This document shows, piece after piece, positions 34,574-45,811 of a stretch of DNA of 64,000 bases. The notes below the pieces were generated by a model. That model saw only the letters and a list, made by a program, of their open reading frames with translations, had not been told where the DNA came from and did not search any database. The first letter of the stretch is position 1. Each line of letters starts with the position of its first letter. This DNA is from Setoptus koraiensis (Eukaryota; Arthropoda), in assembly GCA_048013815.1 (NCBI GenBank), contig CM106585.1:10230001-10294000 (forward strand), written 5' to 3'. The translations under genes were made by a program, and so were the position numbers.

Positions 34574-36845
34574 GATGATGATGATGTTATTATTACAGGT
34601 ATTATTACAGTTCTTTAACGACAATGACAATAAGACAAGGGGCTATAATTAAGATACAATGTGATGTGATATATGATTATTACAACAATGGAAGTGCCTA
34701 AGGTAGGTCTATAATATGTATGATTTATGTATAAGATATTAGAGTGGGCAGGATTGTCAAACAATAAATGAAAGCAAAACTATGGAGTTATCAGCTAGAT
34801 ATATATACGCTGTGTGTAGTGTTGAAACTGAAGCGGGAGTGAGGTAGAAGATTTAGCACGCGTCTGACTAACGATTGGCTTCGGTTGGTACGGTTGTATA
34901 GCATGACTTAGCACATGCTGCATGTTCACGCAACTTTAACGCAATGCTGTAGAGCCGACTATATCCGGTAGGCGGCACTACAATTATTCAGTTGCTACGA
35001 AGCAGATACATTCTGTATGCCAGGCGCCATTTGTAGTCAGGTGAAATAATCAACAATTATGCACTTTGACAGCAGTTTTGCGTAGATGCCTTAGCATGAG
35101 GCACGACCTCTGGCGTTGACGCGCAAAAGCGCTAATTAAACCAACAGCTTGACATGCCGACCAATAGTGCACCCTGCTTCGTTGTACTGCGAACTCTAGG
35201 GCATGCCCAACTACCAAAGGGCACACACGTTTTTCGCCCCTTTGTACCCAAAAGAAGTGCAGTGCGTCGAACGCCTCACAAATTGCATGGTGTTGTCTAT
35301 GCTGAAGTTGTAGACAACACGCGGTGCACTTGAGAAGGCTTCTCGAATGCGCATGACTGATGCAAATTTGGAGCGAGTTTTAAATTATGAAAAAAAAAAA
35401 AATCGAAAACCTCGAGCAAAAGTGAAGGTCAAATGAATGCCTACATAGTCTACACACTATACTGTAGGTCAAATTTACAGTGGATAGACTTTTCACCAAC
35501 CCACAATAATTCGATATTCGACCAAATATCCGCTTTACCATGAGTACGTTCACCTATTACAATGCACAGTGTGGCAACGCTGGCAGAGTAACTTGGTTGG
35601 CGATTCGCAAGTTTTTGAAACGTAGCGAAGATTGTCGAAACTAATAGGTTGATCCGATTGGCTAACAGGTGAAGGGCTTGGGATGCGCAGATCAGATTCT
35701 GGCAACTGAGGATGGTTAGCTTTGGATTGCTATAGGCGGCTGAACTACCCGAAGTATCTGCCAGAGTGCCACTCGGTCCTCTTGAATGTTGAGTAAATTC
35801 TCTCAGAATGTTGAAATCGCATCATGTTTTCGAATCAGTCTAACTGCATCATGAGTACATATTGAACTTGGAAGTTGAGTGCATGCATGCTCTGCATCTG
35901 CAGCAAAATGCGCAATCAAATTACTTATGGCGGCATACATGTAATAAGCGAAGAATGCTGATTCCTATCGAGTTCTCCGCTCTCGATTCGTTTGATTACA
36001 GATCAACATTACTCCTTATATTAATAGAAGATATATTATTGTAGAGATTATACGCAAAAGAACTACCACAGGCGCGCAAGAAAGGGCCTATCAGCTAGTG
36101 TGTTCAACGGGGGTCTATTGAAAGTCCTACTGGCTCAAGGTCGAAAGGATGCAATCTCTTCTAGAGCTCAGTGAAAGTGAAGGTGGTTGTTCGGGACACA
36201 AGGAAACTCGATAGCTCGATCAAGTGAAAAAATGCAGCTTGACAGAGAGTAAATGTACGCGCAGGGTGTGGACTAAGGCGATCTTTTGATGAGGGGAATT
36301 GGGACAATCGACAATCGGGTATATTGATGATGAACGGTCACATTGACATTGTTGCTTTCAGTGACCAACTCGGACATGGGCAGTCTTGGGGAGGAACACC
36401 AAGGTAAAACAAATCCAAATGCATCATACTCTCACAGCTTGATATTTCTCACAATTCGACGAATCATAAATCAATTGTCTCTGGCAATAGTGAGACAGCC
36501 GATATCGACACCTTCTCGTCGCAACAACTTAAAGTCGCGCGTGATCTTGGCAATGATTTGAAACTCGCTCTAAGTACTGAGCTGAGTACTCATGCGCTGC
36601 TAGCTTGCCATTTGCCAAATCATCTTGCAAGCGCAAGTAATTACAGATTCACCCAAAGTCTCGTACTAGTGAACACATATGCTATACTCTGCCACCCTAG
36701 CATAGCTGGCTTGACATAGCAGTAGTTGTTTATTTTTTGATACTGTTTGTACTGTGTGACTGTCTGCACGCAGACTCACACCACCCCATCCAGATAGTAT
36801 AGTGGCAAGCTAGTTTTGCCACACTATCCACCCCTCTTTTGAGCA
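34574..36845. other. 2.3-kb divergent region between NAP1 and aldolase
   Basis: This region must contain promoters for both genes. GATATATATACGC near 34799-34811 is a weak TATA-like candidate for NAP1. A stem-loop lies at 35290-35320. No gene, tRNA or transposon is recognisable; the open frames at 35862-36044 and 36343-36561 have no supporting features. Confidence 0.5.
35290..35320. repeat. Stem-loop with 10-bp perfect arms
   Basis: GTGTTGTCTA and TAGACAACAC pair around an 11-nt loop, with partial pairing continuing outward (TGCA on the left, TGCA on the right). The total stem is too short for a confident microRNA precursor. Confidence 0.5.
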
Positions 36846-38215
36846 ATGGTGCAAAAAACAAAAAGCAAAGCGTCGTTGTCCCACAAAAGCCCATCGCATA
36901 AAAGCTCGGCAAATTCTCGCACATCACCTATTAACATTCACAAACCAAAATCTTCAGCATCGACACTTTCAGTTAGTTCATCAGGACCTCTACCAAAAAT
37001 GGCTAATTTCAATTACTTGCCCCTAGAACGTCAAGCAGAGCTCAAGAAAACGGCCGAAGCCATTGTAGCGCCTGGCAAGGGCATTTTGGCGGCCGATGAA
37101 AGCACAGGTGAGTATATTATTACGTGACATGTTTATATATAATATTTGAGTTTTTCATACTACCCCATCTCTAACCAACTTACTAACGCACAATTTCCAT
37201 CTTAACAATACGCGATGCTCAAACATCTCTAGGTACCTTGGGTAAAAGATTTACCAAGATCAACCTTGAAAACACAGAGGCCAATCGCATCAAATACAGA
37301 CAACTATTGTTTACGGCGGACAAATCTATTGCGGAGCACATCAGCGGAGTTATTCTCTTCGATGAGACCGTATACCAGAAGGCCGACGATGGAACACCAT
37401 TCATCAAATTGCTCAATGACCGAGGCATCATACCAGGTATCAAAGTTGATACTGGTGTAGTTCCTCTGTTGGGAACGGACGAAGAAACAACCACACAAGG
37501 TCTAGACAAACTTGGCGAGCGTTGCGCTCAATATTACAAGAATGGCTGCCGTTTCGCCAAGTGGCGTTGCGTATTGAAAATAACTGACAGCTGCCCTAGC
37601 CCATTGGCAATATTGGAGAATGCCAACGTACTCGCTAGATACGCTTCAACATGCCAACAAAACGGTCTTGTACCCATTGTTGAGCCAGAGATTTTACCCG
37701 ATGGTTCGCATGATCTGGAGCGATCGCAGAAGGTCACAGAGAAGGTCTTGGCTGCCGTTTACAAGGCACTTAGCGACCATCATGTCTATTTGGAGGGAAC
37801 CCTTCTCAAGCCAAACATGTGTACGCCCGGCCAGAGTTGTACTAAACGATGCTCGCCCCAGGATGTTGCCAAAGCCACTGTAACGGCTCTACAACGAACT
37901 GTTCCTGCTGCTGTACCAGGAATCGTATTTTTATCAGGAGGTCAGTCGGAAGAGGACGCCTCTGTCAATCTGAGTGCAATCAATGAGTACCAAGGCAAGA
38001 AACCTTGGGCTCTGACCTTCAGCTATGGTCGCGCCTTGCAGGCCTCTACAATAGCTGCATGGAAGGGCAAGGACGAAAACGTCAAGGCGGCTCAAGAGGA
38101 GCTAATGAAAAGGGCCAAGGCAAACAGTTTGGCTTCAGTTGGAAAATATGTGCCAGGCTCCATTGCCAGCCTAGATGGTGGACAATCATTATTTGTTGCA
38201 AAACACTCTTATTAG
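36846..38215 (+). CDS. Ald: Class I fructose-bisphosphate aldolase
   Basis: Cleaves fructose-1,6-bisphosphate to dihydroxyacetone phosphate and glyceraldehyde-3-phosphate in glycolysis. Exons are 36846-37107 (phase 1, donor GTGAGT) and 37233-38215 (acceptor CTCTAG), giving 414 aa. The in-frame ATG at 36999 ([12 protein letters not shown]) gives exactly 363 aa, the normal family length, with the Schiff-base lysine of GTLLKPNM at residue 229 and the catalytic C-terminal Tyr (AKHSY). [18 protein letters not shown] and AKWRCVLKI are intact. The upstream ATG would add 51 Ser/Lys-rich residues. The longer form may be an alternative start. The 3' end of this gene was copied downstream to 40409-40458. 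Confidence 0.97.
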
Positions 38216-38640
38216 TTGTAAAGGGCTCACAGACTTGTTTACTCTAACTAAATCACAGTCTCTTGTTTTGTTAGATATTGAATATCTAGAGCTTGAAAAT
38301 ATTGAGTTTTAAGTATAATAAAATAGTTATCATGCCTTGCTGTGCACACCATCTATACTAGAGATATCTATTTGCCCCTGATGTAAACACAAATTTATCT
38401 AAGGTTGTTGTTGTGCAAACACTTTCTCCACCGACACTTTTTGGTCTCTCCTCGTGAACAAGTTACAATTGTAATCAAACATAGCCACGACCTACATGTT
38501 TTATCTCCCGGGATCTACATAAACAATAATATTCGCGTGCAGGTGATTGCTTTTTGACGTCAATGCTTATCAATGTTTACGGATTATCAAAATTACGTAC
38601 GAGATGTTGATATCAAGCGCGAAATTTGAGCATCCCAAAT
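38169..38640. repeat. Aldolase tail plus RBM8A block, copy A
   Basis: The sequence from the aldolase C-terminal codons through its 3' flank, the RBM8A-like relic and the sequence beyond it (GATGTTGATATC then GCGCGA near 38603-38622) matches 40409-41035 in the same order and orientation. Copy A keeps the functional aldolase end. Confidence 0.65.
38333..38538 (-). pseudogene. Decayed RBM8A/Y14-like copy
   Basis: Aligned to the intact gene at 40555-40878, both ends and middle landmarks persist: GGCATGATAAC at the stop side, TTGTTCACGAGGA for the GVHEE codons, and GTGCAGGTGATTGC beside the start. About 150 bp is missing relative to the intact copy and the reading frame is lost. It is a host-gene pseudogene produced by local duplication. 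The 3' flank AAGTATAATAAA is shared by both copies. Confidence 0.6.
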
Positions 38641-38979
38641 GTTCAATAATTAACAGATCGACAATACCAACTAACAGTTATGATGTAAAATATGTAAAAT
38701 ATGAAGTAGGAAATCCATTTCTCTGTCCAAGTCACGGAAGAAAAGATAAATAATAAAATTTTGCAATGGTCGCGATTGCAACATAAAGCCGTGCTGATCA
38801 TATGAGAAGATTTTCTCACTGACAAGCTCCATTATGTCTGTTCGGAAGGATCCTTTCTCAAGCCAACGAACATATGTTCGCCTGCTCAATGTTGCAAAAC
38901 AATGTGAACGATGCGAAAATCATTTGTTGCCTCTTAAAATGTTTAGTTTCTTCAACGAGACAGTGTCGAAGTGGTCAAC

Positions 38980-40272
38980 ATGAAATACAGAAAACGTCCG
39001 TCACCATGTGACAAATTTTTGAACATTTTATGTCTATCATTAGTGAGATTAGCATTAATACCTTTGATGGTACTAGGCGAACCAAGCCTAGAAATTCAGG
39101 AGATACAACACAATGATCAATCAAAGATTCAATTATCAGATGGTGAACTATACCAACTAGCTCAAGATTCAGACTTGCCATCCCTTGTAACCCATTCTAG
39201 CGATCAGCTATCTAAAACTCCACCAAATGTCGAAGCAAACCAAGAAATTATGGATACTGTCGAAAGTGAGACAGACAACACTATTATTGTTCCAGATGTC
39301 ACCGAAGTGAAAAATACAAGTTTCGCCCAGAATGATACTTCAAAAACAAAAGGTTCAAGACGAATCTACAAATGTAAAATGCCAAGAGAACCCAATTCAA
39401 AGGTTATAATACTAACTGCAAAGTCAGTTACAGATTATATCAATGCCGGAAGAAAGATCGAGAATAATGTGCCGCTGGGGAAGAATGAAACTTTATTAGA
39501 AGGTGGAATCAATGTTATATCGGAGGAGAAACTTCCATCCAATGACAGCGCTGTTAACATTGTGCAGAAAGAAGACGATTCATCCACTCTGAATAGCTCT
39601 GAGAGTCTTGATCATCCAGCGGATTATGGATCACCTAATGAGACTTTAGATCATGATCAGATTCTAATAGATGTCGATGGAACAAAACTGAAGATTGAGA
39701 ATGAGGAGGCGAATAACAAGCAAAATAAAAGTGAGGACGATAGTAATGATTCGGAGGGTAAATGTATTCTCATTTTGTTATACTACGATTGGTGTCCATT
39801 TAGCGCAGCGGCTGCAAAACACTATCATGCTATTGCAAGATTATTCCCCAGTATAACTGTCATGGCGCTGGACGCCTATGGATTAAATGGCCTCACTATG
39901 CGGTACGGTATGATTAGCGTTCCGACAATTTTGTTCTTTTTTGATGAAAAGCTTGTTCAACGTTACAATGAGTCAGAGATAACGGTTGAACAGATGGCTA
40001 AATTCATACATCACTTAACGCTGATCGAACCTAAAGATGAGGTCAAGTTGATAGAACAAGACAACCATGGACCATTGCCCACAGAACCAGTAAGTCATGT
40101 TGATTATGTACTTATACTAGCCTGTTTGTTTCACATTCCATTGGCAATGTATTATATTCCAAGGACACGACTTTTTAGAAAACTGATAGAATTTTTTAGA
40201 TATATTACTCAAGCAGCGAGAACCCACACGACTACTGTTCACCAGCAGCGACCTCGTGAACACTTTGATTAA
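38980..40272 (+). CDS. TXNDC15: Thioredoxin domain-containing protein 15
   Basis: 430 aa in one exon from the ATG at 38980 (the frame opens with GTG at 38971). A signal sequence (about residues 15-35, ILCLSLVRLALIPLMVLG) precedes a long acidic variable region. The thioredoxin-like domain at about 262-350 starts CILILLYYDWCPFSAAAAKH, where CxxC is reduced to one Cys, as in human TXNDC15. SVPTILFFFDE is the cis-Pro region. It ends with DNHGPLPTEPVSHVDYVLIL, a membrane helix, and a basic cytoplasmic tail. Type I membrane protein of the ER and secretory route; the human gene is linked to ciliogenesis (Meckel syndrome). The gene lies between the two copies of the aldolase-tail/RBM8A duplication. 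Confidence 0.9.
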   Translation: MKYRKRPSPCDKFLNILCLSLVRLALIPLMVLGEPSLEIQEIQHNDQSKIQLSDGELYQLAQDSDLPSLVTHSSDQLSKTPPNVEANQEIMDTVESETDNTIIVPDVTEVKNTSFAQNDTSKTKGSRRIYKCKMPREPNSKVIILTAKSVTDYINAGRKIENNVPLGKNETLLEGGINVISEEKLPSNDSAVNIVQKEDDSSTLNSSESLDHPADYGSPNETLDHDQILIDVDGTKLKIENEEANNKQNKSEDDSNDSEGKCILILLYYDWCPFSAAAAKHYHAIARLFPSITVMALDAYGLNGLTMRYGMISVPTILFFFDEKLVQRYNESEITVEQMAKFIHHLTLIEPKDEVKLIEQDNHGPLPTEPVSHVDYVLILACLFHIPLAMYYIPRTRLFRKLIEFFRYITQAARTHTTTVHQQRPREHFD

Positions 40273-40408
40273 TCTGATTGATTATGAGCATTGTTGTTTT
40301 TCTCGCGAATGAATACATTAATAAACTAAAGTTACAAATGTGAGATACTTACTTAAGATATGGTCAAATTAATTGAGAGAGATCATCAGAAAGAAAATGT
40401 TTGTTGCG

Positions 40409-41035
40409 CTCTAGATCAATTAGTGGACAGCTATGATTTGGTGAAAAACACTCATTAGCTATGTAGAACTGTCCGTATTAATTGTTCAAAGCGTATAGAG
40501 GAGGCTCTTCTTTTGTCAAATACATGAAATTTAAGTATAATAAATTAGTCATCATCATGCCTTGTGCATATTATCACCACTTAGGGCATCTTTTTGCTTC
40601 TGAAGAAAACACCAATCGACTTTGATATTTTGTTGAAGAATGTCAGTGTTGTTCAGAGCATTTATGGCGTCTCTTGCTGACTTGTAATTGTCATATTCTA
40701 CGAGGGCGTATCCCTTGAGGTACCCGGTCCTTCTGTCAACATTCAGATGTAAATTTTTAATATTACCAAATTCGCTAAACCTTACTTGTATGTCCTCTTC
40801 GCTGGCCTCCTCGTGAACACCAGAAACAAAAATGATCCATCCCTCAATCGATTTCTGGGGCTGTCTTTCTTGGTCCATTATAAAATATAGATAAAATAAG
40901 GACGATATCCACATGCAGTTGATTACTTCTATGTAAGTCAGACATGGTTGTTCATCATTGTTTATGAATTATCAACACGAAAGATGTTGATATCGGGCGC
41001 GAGATTCGAACGCCCCAAAAGCAAAAAATGCTGAT
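40409..41035. repeat. Aldolase tail plus RBM8A block, copy B
   Basis: Starts with a decayed aldolase C-terminus (CTAGAT, GTGGACA, then AAAACACTCATTAG at 40445-40458; compare AAAACACTCTTATTAG at the real aldolase stop), followed by the shared AAGTATAATAAA flank, the intact RBM8A-like gene, and the shared upstream stretch ending near 41035. It is reciprocal to copy A: here the aldolase part is dead and RBM8A is alive. Confidence 0.65.
40555..40878 (-). CDS. RBM8A: RBM8A/Y14-like exon junction complex protein, short
   Basis: 107 aa from the ATG at 40878 ([14 protein letters not shown]); an upstream in-frame ATG at 40914 would add 12 hydrophobic residues unlike the family. One RRM covers about residues 14-92: [19 protein letters not shown], then [20 protein letters not shown], ending [23 protein letters not shown] and VDWCF are diagnostic for Y14, the MAGO partner in the exon junction complex. 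The usual ~60-residue N-terminal region and the C-terminal Arg/Ser tail are missing. It is intronless, so it may be a retrocopy with a full-length Y14 elsewhere, or a shortened lineage-specific Y14. Confidence 0.85.
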   Translation of the reverse strand: MDQERQPQKSIEGWIIFVSGVHEEASEEDIQVRFSEFGNIKNLHLNVDRRTGYLKGYALVEYDNYKSARDAINALNNTDILQQNIKVDWCFLQKQKDALSGDNMHKA

Positions 41036-42755
41036 AAAATTGACCCTCTGATGTGAGAAATATACGAGAAATAGGACAAGATGATCCTTATCTCGTGTCC
41101 TTACAGGGCTTTCTTGACCTCTCGGGAAGGGCAAATTTTCAAGCTTCAGAAATCGCTACAATAAAACCCAGGGACAAAAAAAAGACATCGATCGCACGAA
41201 TGGAGAACCGATGGTCATCAGAGCAGTCACTTGGATTACTTTGTAGCCCTTGAATTATATAAAGGTATCATGTTATTGTGTTTTCATTGTCATGGTCAAT
41301 ATGAATGATTGATGATTAATGGTTAGGAATTTCAAGAGGAACGATTCTAGCTACAATATTTCATAGAGCATACACATAATTAGATAAATTTAGCTTACTG
41401 GTGGAAACAGAACAGCGCTCTAGCTCCCGGCCAACAACTGTAATCTTGAATTCAACATATATGTGTATTATTATGTAATAAATGGTGGAAACCTCTGTAA
41501 ACAGTTCAATTTTTTAAGCCTACATTGCCACAATACTTGACGTCAAATCTACGAACTAGAGAGGACATTAATACTGGAATACACAAATCTAGTAGTAGCA
41601 TTAATGCAAACAGAAGAGACTGCCTAGATCAGCAAGGCGGAATTACGCAAACCTACAGACTTCTTAGCTTGTGCATCATTTGCATGAGCTATATGGTGTA
41701 TAGTTTTGAATATTAATATACAGTGATATAGTTTTTTTTTCACCAAGTTCACTGGAGCTTCACAAGATGAATATTGAAGATAATGTTTAAGTTTGACAGC
41801 GAAGAAAATGAATCATAGAGAGCGCATCCCTGGAAAGAAATTAGAACCCTCCCCTAATTTGCGTAAACCACTCTCATTCTCTATGGGTGACAAATATTGG
41901 CAAGCTAAAGTTAGCAAAAAAACGTATACTACATAATAATAAATGTTTGAGAGAGCTGGCTAGAAAAACAGGATGAAGTAATGATAAGAGAATGAGCAGA
42001 ATGAAGAAGAAGAAAATTTAAGACTATAGCGCCAAAAATCTACTACAGTTTTGTAGTATATGTCTACAAAAATAAGTACTGTAGGGTTGCTCATTTATAT
42101 TGTAGTCTCTCGCTCTTACTACAAATGTATGAATAATATCAGAAGTAGTGCAAACTAGCACTGTAGTTATGCAAGGATCATCATCGTAGATATTAACAGA
42201 TGCCACAAGCGACTTGAAATAACATCATGTATTAACATCATCTGCTGATCACTTGCGCGGCCATATACACAATATACTACAAGATATAATTATATGTATA
42301 TATGTAATAGTATAGCACATATAAATATAAAATGAGCAGTGATTCAGATCACAAGTGAGTGACGAAAAAGAAGGCCGTGAGGAGAGACTGTTAAACTAGT
42401 TGAAGCCCCCTCCATGATTTCTCAAATAGTAACAATAAACAAACAAAGATAGTTACAACAAGTAGTAAGAAACGGTGCCCTCGTTGAGGTTTTTATCGGT
42501 CAACCACAATCGTCACAATCAAACATATATTATCAAGCTCACAACAATTAGTGTATTTAGAGGAAAGAGAGAGGGCTAACTGAAAAATATCTCATCATTT
42601 AATCAAAGCCATTCCTTCGTTTAAAGACACACTAGAAACAATTATTGATTGAGGAGGGCACTAGTTTCAATTGATTGATTCTCTAATTGATTGATTTTAA
42701 AAACATCACTCTACCTCGATAATTATCAAGATTCATAAATATTTATTTGAAGGCA
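41036..42755. other. 1.7-kb region upstream of the phosphatase gene
   Basis: No gene recognised. Between about 42038 and 42170 CTACA/TGTAG pentamers recur at least seven times on both strands. An AT-rich stretch with TATATGTATATATG lies near 42290-42305. The open frames at 41053-41253 and 41525-41716 have no supporting features. Confidence 0.5.
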
Positions 42756-45700
42756 ATGACAGAATCCAACAATATCAACGACATCAACCAGAACGATAGT
42801 GTATTGGTGACTCAAAATCAAACTAGATGCCTCGAGAATACTCAAAATGATAACCATAATGGGCCAGACGATGAAACGTTAACGAGGCAACATGAGGAAC
42901 AAATACAAACTAATCAAGCAACAATTGATGAGCCTCAGCTGTGTCAAAATGAGCAACTGAATCACATTCACCCAAACCAATTAGAGCAACATGATGATAC
43001 TAATCAACAAAGTGATGATGTTTTCAATAAAATACCTATCACCTTCAACGAAACGAGATCATCCGACACGATTGATAGCGAAAGCCTTCTTGATTCGGTT
43101 GTTAACTTGATACATTTCAATGATTGTTACAATGTCGAACCCACGGAGGGCCAATCAAGTGGTGCCGCTGGATTCCTCACCGCGGTCAATGAATACCGTC
43201 ACTTAAATCCGCTTATTTTGTTTAGGTAAGTATACTATACTCACCAAGTCGATTGTCCTAATTATTTAATAATTATCGTTGACTATCACTTGACTAACAA
43301 CTACAGGCAATCTGATACTTACTAATTATTTCAACATGTACACTTCCATCACATTATGATACAACGTCATTGATACTTGCAAATAATCAAACAAATAACA
43401 ACAAACAGTGGAGACATATTATCGCCCTCCTTCAGTGAGTACTTCTAGACTAATCCTCTACATCATTCATCAGTCTTTTTACACAATTAGATTTGTTGAT
43501 ATGTTGAATTGAACCACTTTTAGATCGACTATCTAGTTATTATTTGAACAACAAGTAACACTTGTTGCTACTCGACTGATCACTAATTACTTTTCTATCT
43601 ATCAAAAACAATACATTTTCTCATATTACCATACACTCAACAATAACAAACAAACACAGTGAGCACCTTTACCAAAGGCGAACAGATGATACCGGTACTA
43701 AACGATATTGGAGTTGATTGTGCTGTCTTTGGTAACCACGAATTTGGTAAGCTATCACTATCAAGGCATGATAGAGAGAGTGAGAGAGAAAGAGAGAGAT
43801 TGAAAGACAATTATGACATCAGACTAATAAACCTTTTCTAGTGTCTACTGAAGGTCTTAGATTATGGCGATGGTATCATATCTGTTATCTCTCACATCAC
43901 TTATCTATCATTTAAATTATCTATTGTTTCCTTACTCATCACTCTCAATTATTATTATCTATTTTATTCTATTTTTGTTTGTATTCAACTACGTCATCGT
44001 ACTACGACGGATCCTTCAATGAAAAACCGATTGTAAACTTGTTTTTTCTCTATAAACAACAAACATCTCGAATGATATGATCGGACGATTCTTTACCATT
44101 AGATTACGGTGTTGATAATCTGATTTCATTTGTGCAAAAAACAAACTTTCCATGGCTGTTAAGCAATGTCATTGACAAAGAAACAAACAATCAGCTTGGC
44201 GATGGAGAGGTTTACAAAATCTTTGAAAGGAATGGATTGAAAATTGGCCTTATCGGTCTAATAGAGGAGGAATGGCTATCGACATTATCCACATTAGATC
44301 CATGCGACGTTATTTATAAAGATTTTAGTGACGAGGGTCGTCGCTTGGCCAAATGGCTAAAAGAGGAACTACATGTAGACTATGTTATTGCCCTAACACA
44401 TGCCAGAACTCCAAACGATATCAAATTATCTGATTCTGTGCCTGAAATCGATCTCATACTAGGTGGTCATGATCACGTCTATGAGATTATAAAACGGCCA
44501 AATAATTATATAATAAAGTCTGGCACAGATTTCAGAGAATTCTCCAAGATTCAGTTAGTTTTGAATGAGAATTATGTTAGGCCAGAAAGTTCTGTTGCCG
44601 CAGGATGCAATGAAACAGCAATGAGTCCAATCAAAGAGATAAGAATCACTCGAGTCTATTGTTTGGGTCATGAGGAGGATTTCGCTTTGAAGATGAAATT
44701 GAAAAAGTTTCAGACTACCATTGATGAAAAAATGAGCCACGTACTCGGTCAGTTTAACTGTGATCTAGATGGTACCTTCTCTAGCATACGGACAGGGGAA
44801 ACAAACTTGGGAAATTTCGTCACTGATATTATGCTTGGTTCAACTCACGCGGATTTGGCCATATTGAACTCAGGCACTCTGAGGAGCGATCGTATCCACA
44901 GCAAAGGAGATTTCACTATGAGGGACTTGTTCTCCATTCTCGGTTAGTATATTATAACGGTATTTAGGACCGTATGCTGATGACATTAGCTGTCACCATT
45001 TTCCTAACTATTCCAATATATTTTTCTTTGCTCTTTCGAACTAGGTTACATAGATCCAATAGCTGTGCTTCTGGCAACTGGCCACCAAATATGGAGGGCC
45101 CTGGAGAATGGTGTTTCGCAATATCCCAAATTGGAGGGAAGATTTCCTCAGGTCTCAGGCTGTAGTTTTGAATTCGATCCAAGCAAGCCATCAGGAAAGA
45201 GAATAAATCCCGAGACAATTTACATTGGCGATGAACCGTTAGATTTGAACAAAAGTTATAAATTGACCACCAAGGCCTATCTGGCTCAAGGTAAAGACGG
45301 TTACGATGTACTCAAAGATTGTAAGATTCTCATCCCTGGTGATGAATCGCCAGATCTAACAACATCTATACTGAATCATTTCGAGTCTATAAGGATCATA
45401 AAATCTAAAAAACGAACTCATCATAGACAAAGTCTTGTTTGTGTCAGTCGTTCATCATTGTTGAAAATGATTGAAAATTTAAAACAACAAGATGTACCAT
45501 TATATTCTTCTACAAAAGCTGCTGACACAGACAGTAGTACTAATCAGCAATTAGTATCGCATGATACTAATTGTCATACGCCACCATCGAATAACAACTA
45601 CATCCATTGTAACAACAACATCAATAATGCTGACGATCATCCTATAGTGCGTAATGGTAACGCAAATAATGATGTCGAAATGATAGATAAGTTGAGTCCG

Positions 45701-45811
45701 TTGCCAAAAAAGTTGCCCAAACGCGCTCTTTCAATTGATCAAATGGAATATGAACAATGCAAGCTCGAGCCTAAAATCGAGGGTAGGATTAGAATAGTTG
45801 GGAAAAATTGA
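42756..45811 (+). CDS. 5'-nucleotidase-like metallophosphatase, five exons
   Basis: Exons are 42756-43225, 43409-43434, 43660-43746, 44103-44942 and 45045-45811, giving 729 aa. All sites are GT-AG, and joining them rebuilds the complete UshA/CD73-type metal site: IHFNDCYNVEP, LFSGDILSPS, VFGNHEFDYGVDNL, ALTHARTPND, LGGHDHVYE. The C-terminal nucleotidase domain carries LEGRFPQVSGCSFEFDPSKP. The 26-nt second exon encodes GDILSPSF and holds part of the metal site. No signal peptide is present: the N-terminus is Asn/Gln-rich (about 110 residues), so a cytosolic enzyme is likely. Substrate not determined; animal relatives are often named mannosylglucosyl-3-phosphoglycerate phosphatase, a borrowed name. 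The Asn/Ser-rich C-terminal tail is variable. The frame opens at 42747 with TTG, so the ATG at 42756 was chosen. Confidence 0.9.
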